34,516 bases of DNA. It comes from a bacterium. Lineage in GTDB: Bacteria; Chloroflexota; Dormibacteria; Aeolococcales; Bog-877. Positions 24,098-31,777 of the stretch are shown here, in pieces. Numbering within the stretch: the stretch's first letter is position 1; each line of letters opens with the position of its first letter. The stretch lies in NCBI GenBank assembly GCA_021795235.1, contig JAJYPP010000035.1:1-34516 (forward strand), written 5' to 3'. The translations under genes were made by a program, and so were the position numbers. Under the pieces are notes generated by a model. That model saw only the letters and a program-made list of their open reading frames with translations. It was not told the DNA's origin and searched no databases.

Positions 24098-25270
24098 TTG
24101 CCTGAGATTCGTATGCCGAAGCTGTCCGACACGATGGAGGAGGGCACAATCCTCGACTGGCTGAAGCCGGACGGCAGCCAGGTGAGACGCGGCGATCTGC
24201 TCGCGGAAATCTCAAGTGACAAGGCCAGCTTTGAAATTGGGGCCGAAAGGGACGGTCGGCTGCACATCATGGCCCCCAAAGGTAGCGCCCATGCCATCGG
24301 GGCGGTCATCGGGCAGCTGCTCGCCGATGGAGAACTCCCATTGGAAACGCAAGCGCCTCCGCAGGGAGCCTCTCCGCAACCGGTGCCAGCCACCCCCACC
24401 GAGACTGCGGCGCCCAGTTCCCAACCAACGGCAAGTGCGGGACCCGCGGATCAGCGGCGAAGAGTCTCCCCGCTGGCCAAGAAGTTGGCAGGCGAAATGG
24501 GGGTGGACCTTGAGTCAGTCACGGGGTCGGGTCCGGGAGGCCTAGTGGTCAGGGAGGATGTCGAGAGTGCGGCCGCTGCGCCTCACGCCACTATCTCCGT
24601 GGTGCCGCCATCGAAGATGGAACAGGCGATTGCGAAGCGCATGGTAACAGCCAAAGCGACCGTCCCTCACTTCTACGTCGGTGTCGAGGTCGACATGGCA
24701 GCGGCTCTACAGGCTTTGGCCCACCTCCGCAAGGCACCCTCCAGTCTGGTCACCCTCACCGTTACACACCTGCTGATCAAGGCATGTGCGAGCGCCGTCG
24801 CAGTGCATCCGCGCATGAACCGGTCCTGGCAGACGAGTGGTTTGCACAACAACCCAAGTATCAATATTGGGCTAGCTGTCGCGCTGGAGGATGGATTGGT
24901 GGCTCCGGTGCTCCACGACGCGGACGGTATGACGCTGCCGGAAATCGTGGCGGAGACGGCGCGGATGGTTCACAACGCCCAAGCTGGAACCCTGCGAGAA
25001 CGAGACCTGCAAGGCGCAAGCCTGACCATCTCAAATCTGGGAATGTTTGAAGTGGATGACTTCACAGCGATCATCAACGTGCCGGAGGCAGCGATTCTGG
25101 CCGTCGGGGCGGTCAAGGAGCGGGCAGTGATCAAGCACGGCGCCGCGGTCGCGAGCCCGACCATGCGGTTGAACCTGTCCTGTGATCACCGGGTTATCTA
25201 TGGCGCGGACGCCGCCCGCTTCATGCAAACGTTAAGGTCTCAGCTGGAGCAACCGGAGACTTGGACCTAG
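24098..25270 (+). CDS. Lipoyl acyltransferase E2 of a 2-oxoacid dehydrogenase complex
   Basis: This is the core acyltransferase of 390 residues. One lipoyl domain is present (lipoylation Lys in EISSDKASFEIG, about residue 42), then a Pro/Ala linker, a peripheral-subunit-binding domain (RRVSPLAKKLAGEMGVDLES), and the C-terminal catalytic domain ending near PETWT. The active-site motif reads CDHRVIYGADAA, with Tyr in the place of the Asp of the usual HRxxDG. I recall the same Tyr in plastid-type E2 proteins, so activity is not excluded. TTG at 24098 follows GGGAG and begins the canonical PEIRMPKLSDTM. The matching E1 genes are 14 kb upstream; no E3 is present. Confidence 0.9.
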   Translation: MPEIRMPKLSDTMEEGTILDWLKPDGSQVRRGDLLAEISSDKASFEIGAERDGRLHIMAPKGSAHAIGAVIGQLLADGELPLETQAPPQGASPQPVPATPTETAAPSSQPTASAGPADQRRRVSPLAKKLAGEMGVDLESVTGSGPGGLVVREDVESAAAAPHATISVVPPSKMEQAIAKRMVTAKATVPHFYVGVEVDMAAALQALAHLRKAPSSLVTLTVTHLLIKACASAVAVHPRMNRSWQTSGLHNNPSINIGLAVALEDGLVAPVLHDADGMTLPEIVAETARMVHNAQAGTLRERDLQGASLTISNLGMFEVDDFTAIINVPEAAILAVGAVKERAVIKHGAAVASPTMRLNLSCDHRVIYGADAARFMQTLRSQLEQPETWT

Positions 25271-25396
25271 AGGACAACCATGGGTCCCACACGGTCCAGA
25301 TGAGGTCCTCGCCAAGATGCTCGGTCCCAGTCCCCTGAGGGTAGGCGGTACCGACGCACGGAGCGGCTTCGGAGCTTGGGTCGGGAGGGAGACGCC

Positions 25397-26743
25397 GTGC
25401 CTGGATTGACGGCTGAATGGGTCAATGCGTTGCTGTCCGGCTATGAGGCTAGCGATGTCACAGGCCTCTCCCGATCCGCGGAATTGGCTCTGCTCGATTT
25501 CTCAGCCTGCGTGCTGGGCGGTTCAGATGGAGGAGCGGAGTGGCCCGAGATGGTGCCCACCAGGCCCTGGCAAACGGGACAACCTAGGGGTTGGCGCACC
25601 CGTCCACGGTGGGACACGGCGGGGCTCGCGGCTGAGCTGGCGATGGCCGCCAACCGGCATGATCGCGACGACATCCACTGGCCCACGGTTGTCCATCCTG
25701 GAGGCATCGTCTGGGCGACCGCGTTGGCCGTAGGAGCCGAACTCCGATCCGACTGGCCCGATCTGCTGAGCGCAGCAGCACTGGGCTACCAGGCAGATAT
25801 CAGTTTGGCCCGAGCGCTGGGGCCAACTCACCGCCGACTCTGGCACGCGACCGCTACTTGCGGGACCGTGGCCTCGGCCCTCACCGCAGCGTACCTCATT
25901 GATCCCGATCCCGACTTCCTGTCCGACGCCGCCGGGCATGCCATTTCAATCGCCGGAGGCTCTTCCACCTTCCTCCTCGAGCACAGTTCCACAGGGGTTT
26001 TTCACCGCGGCCATGCGGCTCTCGCGGGCATCGCAGCCGCCAGGGCCGCATTGCTGATTCCGGGTGCGACCAGATCTGCACTTGAGGCCGGTAACGGGGT
26101 TCTGACCGCCATGACGGACTCTGTGGATCTCTCCGCTCTCAGGGCGCCATGGGTGGGAGGACCTGCCCTCGCAGAGGTATCGTTCCGCTGCCATCCCACT
26201 TGCGGGTATGCGCAGACGGCGGTTGAGGCTTGTCTAAGGCTTGGTGTCATCGAACTGGAGAAGATCGCCAAGATAGAGATTGAGGTTCCCGAGCGGCTCG
26301 CGCAGGCCACTCTTGAGGGTGTGCCGCAGAGTCGCATCGAGGCGTGGTGGAGCATCAAGTACGCGGTGACGAACGGCCTTCTGGGCGGCAGCCCAGCACC
26401 GACGACCAACGCCGACTACGTGTCAGGGATCCGCATGAGGCTGCTCCGCGCAACCACCATCAAGAAGCGCCTGGGCTCTGCCCCAGAGGACTTGGCTGCG
26501 CGAGTCCAGGTGAGGCTGACGTCGGGCCAGGCACTGTCGGCAGTGGCTGATCACCATCTGGGCCAGCCCCAGCATCCCGCGCCGCGTGAGGTCTTAGCGC
26601 AGAAATGGCGGCAGATGGACGCTGGCGTTCAGGACAGCCTGCTGCGACGGCTTGACAGCCAGATCGTCAGAGATGTGACGGCTCATTCCATGCTCTTGGC
26701 CCTTCGCAACCTTCACCTGCTCCGGCACGAGACCGGCACGTAG
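25397..26743 (+). CDS. MmgE/PrpD family protein (2-methylcitrate dehydratase-like)
   Basis: This 448-residue protein belongs to the family containing 2-methylcitrate dehydratase, cis-aconitate decarboxylase and an epimerase. Typical features are LLDFSACVLGG near the N-terminus, ANRHDRDDIHWPTVVHPGGI at about residue 85-105 (the family histidine-aspartate loop), GGSSTFLLEHSSTGVFHRGH for the second active-site stretch, and FRCHPTCGYAQTAVEA. GTG at 25397 follows GGGAGGG. It lies 126 bases after E2 in the same direction with no clear promoter between, so it is probably in the same operon. In this setting it may epimerise, dehydrate or decarboxylate a carboxylic intermediate. The exact reaction is unknown. 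Confidence 0.87.
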   Translation: MPGLTAEWVNALLSGYEASDVTGLSRSAELALLDFSACVLGGSDGGAEWPEMVPTRPWQTGQPRGWRTRPRWDTAGLAAELAMAANRHDRDDIHWPTVVHPGGIVWATALAVGAELRSDWPDLLSAAALGYQADISLARALGPTHRRLWHATATCGTVASALTAAYLIDPDPDFLSDAAGHAISIAGGSSTFLLEHSSTGVFHRGHAALAGIAAARAALLIPGATRSALEAGNGVLTAMTDSVDLSALRAPWVGGPALAEVSFRCHPTCGYAQTAVEACLRLGVIELEKIAKIEIEVPERLAQATLEGVPQSRIEAWWSIKYAVTNGLLGGSPAPTTNADYVSGIRMRLLRATTIKKRLGSAPEDLAARVQVRLTSGQALSAVADHHLGQPQHPAPREVLAQKWRQMDAGVQDSLLRRLDSQIVRDVTAHSMLLALRNLHLLRHETGT

Positions 26744-26759
26744 CCAGCGGTGACCGCAT

Positions 26760-28538
26760 TCAGCCCGCCATCAGGCCCCTGGCCCGCAGTGCCACCCCCA
26801 GCACCACCCGGGCCTCAGGGTCGTCGAGGGACACCCCCAGGAGGCCCTCCGCCCGCTGGACTCTGTAGGCGAGGGAGTTGATGTGGATCCCCAGCGCCCG
26901 CGCCGCCGCGCGTTGGTTCCAACCCTGATTGGAGAGCGCCTCCAGGGTCGCGGTGAGGGGAGTGCGGTGGCGCTCCTCATAGGCCAGCACCGCCCCCAGG
27001 CTCTCCTCCACAAAGCGCTGGAGCACCTTGGGATCGCGGACCTCCAGCAGCAGCCGTAGAGCGCCCAGCGACCGGTAGGATGTCATGACCCTCCGCCCGC
27101 CCCCACGATGCACCAGCCGGAGCGCCTGGCGGGCCTCCTCATAGGCGCGTGCCAGTTCGAGCGTGGAGGAGGCCCGCCCTCCGACCCCAGCGGACACGCT
27201 GAGCCGGCGGTCGAGGCCGTGCACCACCTGCAACAGGCTGCGCGCCACGTCCTCCACGTCGCCCAATGCGAGCTCGGCCTGAGGGGCGTTGGCTCCCAAG
27301 CGATCATCAGGCAGCACCACCACCAAGGAGTTTGACCTTCCGACCACCATCGCACCCGGCACCCGCGTGTGGCAGAGCCGCTCCACGTCCCGCTGCACTC
27401 GCTCCTGAATCGGGGGAGACTGGAGCACCTGAGAGGCCTCCTGATCATCGGGCTCCAGGATCACCACCCAACCGCGGTCGGGAATGCGGAATCCGAGCCG
27501 CTCGGCCCCGATCGCCAATCGGGTGATGTCAGCAGGGTCCTGGGAGATGGCGAGCAGCCCCTCCCAGAGGTCGCCGCGCAGGCGACGCTCCACCTCGGCC
27601 GCCGCGCGCTCCTTGAGCAGCTCGAGGGCCACCACCGTGGCGCCGTGCTCCAGGGCCCGCCGGCGCCCCGCCGGGGCCCCCTGCAAACTGCCCTCCAGCG
27701 CCAGGACCGCGATCAACTCAGAGCCCGCGCGAACCGGTGCCAGCGTGAGCACGGTGCGCCCCCGCCCCACCGTCTGCTCGACCGGATCGGCGGACTCGGC
27801 CAGCGCCGGGGGAATCGAAAACCTCCGGAAATGGAGCCCGGCTCCCGCCCCCTGCTCCAGGCGGAACCCCAGGGGATCGTAGAGGCCGACGGCGCCGCTG
27901 GCGAGATTGGAGATGGCCTCCAGGATGTTCTTCAGGCCGGCTCCCTCCAGCACCAGCTTGGTGAAGCGCTCGTGGACAGTCTGCGAGAGCCGGATCTCGG
28001 CCAGCTGGCCCTCCAACTGGTGCTGCAGCTCGGCGCGCTCCAGGACGCCGGCGATCGCCCCGGCGATGGCGGATAGGAAGGCCATCTCATCCTGGCGGAA
28101 GTCGCGGCGCTCGACCGCCTGGACGTTCAGCACCCCCACCATGCGCGGGCCGGCCTCGATGGGCACCGACAGCATGGAGGTGAAGCGTGCCTCGTCAACC
28201 CCCTCGATCCACTTGAACCGGGGATCGAGCGAGACCTCGGCCACCGCCAAGGGCTGGCGTTCCGCCGCCACCGCGCCGGTGACGCCCTCCCCCAAAGGCA
28301 TGACCACCCTGCCCACGGCATCCTGATTGAGCCCGTTGGTGGCGGTCAGGACCAGCCCGCCACGATCCCGGTCGTAGAGGTAAAGGGCACAGACATCAGC
28401 GTCCATCGCCCCGTTGGTCTCGCGGATGACCAGGTTCAGCAGCTCATCCCGCCCCATGGTGGAGGCGGCCGCCACCGAGAGCTGCTGGAGGAAGAGCAGC
28501 TCCCGCAGCTCCCGCTCCCGGGGCTCAGACGCAGCCAC
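26760..28538 (-). CDS. GAF-domain PucR/CdaR-family transcription regulator
   Basis: This 592-residue regulator has three parts. An N-terminal GAF sensor domain (about residues 20-175) contains SVAAASTMGRDELLNLVIRE and MVGVLNVQAVERRDF. A central degenerate GGDEF-like CdaR domain (about 320-470) has RRLSVSAGVGGRASS. The C-terminal PucR helix-turn-helix contains TATLEALSNQGWNQRAAARA and LGIHINSLAYRVQRAE. PucR relatives often control purine or organic-acid catabolism. The GTG start lies one base after the moaC stop, so it is co-translated with a molybdenum-cofactor gene. It converges with the PrpD gene 16 bases away. Ligand and targets are unknown. Confidence 0.9.
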   Translation of the reverse strand: MAASEPRERELRELLFLQQLSVAAASTMGRDELLNLVIRETNGAMDADVCALYLYDRDRGGLVLTATNGLNQDAVGRVVMPLGEGVTGAVAAERQPLAVAEVSLDPRFKWIEGVDEARFTSMLSVPIEAGPRMVGVLNVQAVERRDFRQDEMAFLSAIAGAIAGVLERAELQHQLEGQLAEIRLSQTVHERFTKLVLEGAGLKNILEAISNLASGAVGLYDPLGFRLEQGAGAGLHFRRFSIPPALAESADPVEQTVGRGRTVLTLAPVRAGSELIAVLALEGSLQGAPAGRRRALEHGATVVALELLKERAAAEVERRLRGDLWEGLLAISQDPADITRLAIGAERLGFRIPDRGWVVILEPDDQEASQVLQSPPIQERVQRDVERLCHTRVPGAMVVGRSNSLVVVLPDDRLGANAPQAELALGDVEDVARSLLQVVHGLDRRLSVSAGVGGRASSTLELARAYEEARQALRLVHRGGGRRVMTSYRSLGALRLLLEVRDPKVLQRFVEESLGAVLAYEERHRTPLTATLEALSNQGWNQRAAARALGIHINSLAYRVQRAEGLLGVSLDDPEARVVLGVALRARGLMAG

Positions 28539-28539
28539 C

Positions 28540-29055
28540 TCAGACTTCCTCGGCGAGTCCCCTGGAGGGGCGCCGCACCGATCCGGACCGTCCCCCGCTC
28601 TTCGACTCCATCCGGATTCCCCCGATCTCCGCCCAAGGGTCGACGCTCTTGATCATGTCGATCACGGTGAGTCCCGCGATCGCGACCGCGGTCAGGGCCT
28701 CCATCTCCACGCCGGTCGCGTCCCGGCAGCGCACCGTCGCCCTGAGCAGCACCCGCTGGTTGTCCGAGTCCAGCTCCGCCTCGACGGCTACATGGCTAAT
28801 CGCGATGGGATGGCAGAGGGGGATCAGCTCCGGGGTTCGCTTGGCGCCCATGATCCCGGCCAGTCGGCAGACCTCCAGGACGTCCCCCTTGGCCACCGAG
28901 CCCGCGGCGATGGCCGCCAGGGCCTGGCCGCTCAAGTTCACAAAGCCGGTTGCGGTGGCTTGGCGGTCGGACACGGGGCGATCGCCAACATCCACCATCC
29001 GCACCCGGCCGCTCTGGTCGAGGTGGCTGAGCGGCGACCCCTTTGCCCCCGTCAT
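28540..29055 (-). CDS. moaC: Cyclic pyranopterin monophosphate synthase MoaC
   Basis: This is a 171-residue enzyme of the first step of molybdenum cofactor biosynthesis, converting the MoaA product to cyclic pyranopterin monophosphate. Conserved regions are MVDVGDRPVSDRQATATG, KGDVLEVCRLAGIMGAKRT, LIPLCHPI, GVEMEALTAV and DMIKSVDP, with the catalytic Lys and Asp in place. A 15-residue lead (TGAKGSPLSHLDQS) and a 20-residue basic tail extend the about 160-residue family core. ATG at 29055 overlaps the stop of the upstream gene (ATGA) and is preferred over an open extension to 29259. The only molybdoenzyme visible here is the CoxL-type hydroxylase 24 kb away. Confidence 0.93.
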   Translation of the reverse strand: MTGAKGSPLSHLDQSGRVRMVDVGDRPVSDRQATATGFVNLSGQALAAIAAGSVAKGDVLEVCRLAGIMGAKRTPELIPLCHPIAISHVAVEAELDSDNQRVLLRATVRCRDATGVEMEALTAVAIAGLTVIDMIKSVDPWAEIGGIRMESKSGGRSGSVRRPSRGLAEEV

Positions 29056-29681
29056 GCCGCGGGCAGGCAGGCGGCTGACGCGTGAGTGTCCGCCTGGGGG
29101 GTGTAGAGCAGCCCCAGAGTCAGGGAGCCGGGAGCTGCTGACGAGCACGCGAACCTCAACCTTCTTCCGGGCGCGATCAGATCCAGGTTGAACGCCGGGT
29201 GGAGCCCGCGAGACAGCAGTTGCGGCACCAACCGGGGCAGCCCCAGCTGGCCGATCCAAAGGCCCTGGAAGTGGAGATCGACCATGGCGCCCCCGCCCGA
29301 GGAGAGGGTGACGGGGCCGCTTATCACCAGCGTGTGGGATAGGATCGCCGTCTGGCCGGTCACCACCACCTCCCCCTGGAGGATGTGGACCTGGAGATCT
29401 CCGAGACCGGCGTAGCCCGCCAGGGTCTCGTTGAGGAGGGTGGTCGCCTGCTGGTCGTCGAGCTGGATCAGCGCCACCGGAGCCTGGGTCGCCAGCGCGT
29501 GCTCGATCCCCCGGAGAGCGATGAGCTCAACCGAGGATGCGGGAGCCCGGCTGACGGGGGGATAGGGTGGCGGCGTGGTCATGAGGTGGACACCGTAGGC
29601 GATCACCGCCAGGACCACAAGGGGCGGCAGCAGGCAACCGACACAGCTCATGGTGCACGAGCGGCGCACCATCCGCAGCAC
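29052..29681 (-). CDS. Membrane-anchored protein of unknown function
   Basis: The product is 209 residues. A short basic and Cys-containing start (MLRMVRRSCTMSCVGC) leads into one hydrophobic helix (LLPPLVVLAVIAYGVHLM) and a Pro-rich linker (TTPPPYPPVSRAP). The remaining about 160 residues are beta-rich and would lie outside the membrane, with IQLDDQQATTLLNETLA and VHILQGEVVVTGQTAI. It resembles single-pass proteins with lipid-binding-like outer domains (DUF2140/DUF2993 type), but no family is claimed. It sits between the NUDIX and moaC genes with a 4-base overlap to moaC. No function is inferred. Confidence 0.75.
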   Translation of the reverse strand: MLRMVRRSCTMSCVGCLLPPLVVLAVIAYGVHLMTTPPPYPPVSRAPASSVELIALRGIEHALATQAPVALIQLDDQQATTLLNETLAGYAGLGDLQVHILQGEVVVTGQTAILSHTLVISGPVTLSSGGGAMVDLHFQGLWIGQLGLPRLVPQLLSRGLHPAFNLDLIAPGRRLRFACSSAAPGSLTLGLLYTPQADTHASAACLPAA

Positions 29682-29684
29682 GGC

Positions 29685-30194
29685 TCAGATCACCTGGGGA
29701 ACGCCGCGGAGCCAGGCGTCAACCGCCTGACGGTGCGAGGAAAAGCCCAGCTCGGGGAGGTCTCGAGGCGCGAACCAAGCCAATTCAGGCGCCTCCTCCG
29801 TCGGAGTGGCCGGGCCCCCCACCAGCCGGCCGCTGTAGGCAAGCACGAGCAGCCCCCCCTCCCGGGTCAGAACGTGGTGGATGCAGGCCAGGCTGTCCAT
29901 CACCACCAGGCAGTTGGTCTCCTCCAGGCACTCCCTGGCCGCGGCCTGGGCGGGCGTCTCGTCAGCGTCCAGGTATCCGCCGGGAAGCGCCCACTGACCC
30001 TGCCCGGGATCTGCCCCGCGCCGGATCGCCAGTACCAGGCCCGCCTCGTCCTCGACGATGGCGGCCACCGCGACCTTGGGGTCCGGCCAGGCCACAAACT
30101 CGCACTGCGGGCAGGCGGGCAGCTGGCGCTGCTCGACCAGCCGCGGCTGCAGCCCCGCCCCGCACGCGGGGCAGAACCGGAACTCGGTCCTCAC
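29685..30194 (-). CDS. NUDIX hydrolase with N-terminal zinc ribbon
   Basis: This 169-residue hydrolase of nucleoside-diphosphate-linked compounds has a zinc ribbon formed by Cys8, Cys11, Cys28 and Cys31. The NUDIX box runs from Gly73 to Cys95 (GYLDADETPAQAAARECLEE), with the RExxEE metal-binding core intact and Asn at the position usually Gly. The layout resembles NudC-like and ADP-ribose pyrophosphatase-like proteins. GTG at 30194 overlaps the upstream TGA (GTGA); a GTG at 30203 would add three residues. The substrate is unknown, and the housekeeping neighbours suggest nucleotide-pool cleaning or NAD-related hydrolysis. Confidence 0.9.
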   Translation of the reverse strand: MRTEFRFCPACGAGLQPRLVEQRQLPACPQCEFVAWPDPKVAVAAIVEDEAGLVLAIRRGADPGQGQWALPGGYLDADETPAQAAARECLEETNCLVVMDSLACIHHVLTREGGLLVLAYSGRLVGGPATPTEEAPELAWFAPRDLPELGFSSHRQAVDAWLRGVPQVI

Positions 30195-30493
30195 CGGTCC
30201 CACACGATGCGCAGGATCCGCACCCCGTGGGCCTCCGCCGCCATCGAGCGCACGCAGGCTGCCACGTATCGACCGTCCCCCGGCCTCAAGGTCAGGCGGC
30301 CGGCGGGGTCGCCTTCAATCTGGCTCACGGTACCCCGGCGATATACCGTCACCGGTTCGCGGAGACGCTTCCGCAGGTACAGCTCCAGCTCAGGATCATC
30401 AGTTTCCACCAGGCCATCCTCGCGCACCGTCGCGACCTGGCCTTTGAGCTCCAGCTCCCAACCCACCACATCGGTCCTCTGCTCCAAAGCCAC
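30191..30493 (-). CDS. Small conserved-looking protein of unknown function
   Basis: This is a 100-residue soluble protein without a recognised domain. It is mixed alpha/beta and charged (WELELKGQVATVREDG near the start, RLTLRPGDGRYVAACVR in the middle). It ends VRILRIVWDR, with its stop overlapping the NUDIX start by four bases. The tight coupling and protein-like composition support a real gene. GTG at 30493 has no clear ribosome binding site. It lies 33 bases after dinB in the same direction. Confidence 0.7.
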   Translation of the reverse strand: MALEQRTDVVGWELELKGQVATVREDGLVETDDPELELYLRKRLREPVTVYRRGTVSQIEGDPAGRLTLRPGDGRYVAACVRSMAAEAHGVRILRIVWDR

Positions 30494-30526
30494 CCGATGA
30501 TACTTGCCCGGGGGAGGGCTTGGATC

Positions 30527-31765
30527 TCAGCTGCCGCTCACCTCGTCCAGGTGATCCCGATTCCAGTCTCGGGGCGCGGACAGAGCGCCTGTCCCCCGGG
30601 AGATGGCCGACCCCCCGAAGCGCCGGCGCAGGTCGTCCAGGGCGGAGTCCACACGCTCGGAGCGGCGGTCGACCTCATCGAAGAGCCCCAGCTGGGGGCC
30701 GACCGGCTGCAGGCCCTCGACACCGACACCCAGGAGCCGCGCCCGCCGGCCCGGTTGCCAGGCCGCCCGCAGCAGCAGCGCGGCAGAGCGGGCGATATCC
30801 AGATCGGCGCACGTCGGCGCGGCCAGGGTGGTGCGGCGGCTGAGAGTCTCGAAGTCGGCGAATCGCAGCTTGATGAAGACGGTCGCCGCGGTGAGACCAC
30901 CGGCTCTCAGGCGGCCCCCCACCGCTGCGCTCAGGAGCCTGATCATGTCGTCCAGCTCGGCCCGGTCAGCGACATCGCGCGCGAAGGTCTCCTCCCGGCT
31001 GATCGACTTGGGCAACCCCGGCGGCTGAACCGGGGCCGGATCCTCCCCTCGGGCCCTGGCCTGGAGCGTGCCGCCCCCCGGCCCGACCACCTCCAGGATG
31101 AGATGGGCGGGAGCGGCTGCCAACTGCCCCAGGCTTGAAACCCCCAGCAATCTCAGCTTGGCGGTGGTCTTCGGCCCCGCCCCGGGCAGCCGCTCGACCG
31201 GCAGGGGGGCCAGGAATTGCTCCTCGGATCCCGGCTCGACCACCACCAGGCCCAGTGGCTTGCGGAGGTCGGATGCGATCTTGGCGACGGTCTTGGAGGT
31301 CGCCACGCCTACCGAGGCGGGCAGCTCCAGCTCCGCCTTCAGCCGCTCCTGAATTGCCCGCGCAATCGTGGCTCCCTCACCGTGGACCAGCCCTGATCCG
31401 CTGACGTCGAGGTAGGCCTCGTCCAGCGATCCCGGCTCGACCAGGGGCGTGTACTGGTGAAAGACCCGGAAGACCTCCCTGGACGCGGCGGCGTACAGCT
31501 CGATGTCGACCGGGAGCACGACCAGCTCCGGACAGCGCCGCAGGGCCTCAGCCAGCGGCATCGCGGAGCGGATGCCACTGGGGCGGGCCCGGTAGGAGGC
31601 TGCGGCGACCACCCCTCGGCCCGGGTTTCTTCTCTGCCCCGGATGCGACTCCTGGCCACCCCCGACCACCAGCGGCAGCCCGCGCAGCTCCGGGCGGCGC
31701 CTCAGCTCGCAGGAGGCGAAGAAGGCATCGAGATCGACGTGCAGGATCGTGCGTGGGGTGGCCAA
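30527..31765 (-). CDS. dinB: DNA polymerase IV (DinB), Y-family
   Basis: This is a 412-residue translesion DNA polymerase. The catalytic carboxylates are Asp11 (HVDLDAFFAS), Asp115 and Glu116 (GSLDEAYLDV). The thumb HhH region has LPGAGPKTTAKLRLLG and the little finger follows. A beta-clamp binding motif QLGLF lies at 358-362. The finger region carries a somewhat long Gly/Arg/Pro insertion (QESHPGQRRNPGRG, about 38-51) before the conserved GVVAAASYRAR. The start is TTG at 31765, 12 bases after the proS stop. No LexA-like site is evident upstream, so expression probably follows proS. Confidence 0.93.
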   Translation of the reverse strand: MATPRTILHVDLDAFFASCELRRRPELRGLPLVVGGGQESHPGQRRNPGRGVVAAASYRARPSGIRSAMPLAEALRRCPELVVLPVDIELYAAASREVFRVFHQYTPLVEPGSLDEAYLDVSGSGLVHGEGATIARAIQERLKAELELPASVGVATSKTVAKIASDLRKPLGLVVVEPGSEEQFLAPLPVERLPGAGPKTTAKLRLLGVSSLGQLAAAPAHLILEVVGPGGGTLQARARGEDPAPVQPPGLPKSISREETFARDVADRAELDDMIRLLSAAVGGRLRAGGLTAATVFIKLRFADFETLSRRTTLAAPTCADLDIARSAALLLRAAWQPGRRARLLGVGVEGLQPVGPQLGLFDEVDRRSERVDSALDDLRRRFGGSAISRGTGALSAPRDWNRDHLDEVSGS

Positions 31766-31777
31766 CTGACGCTCTGC

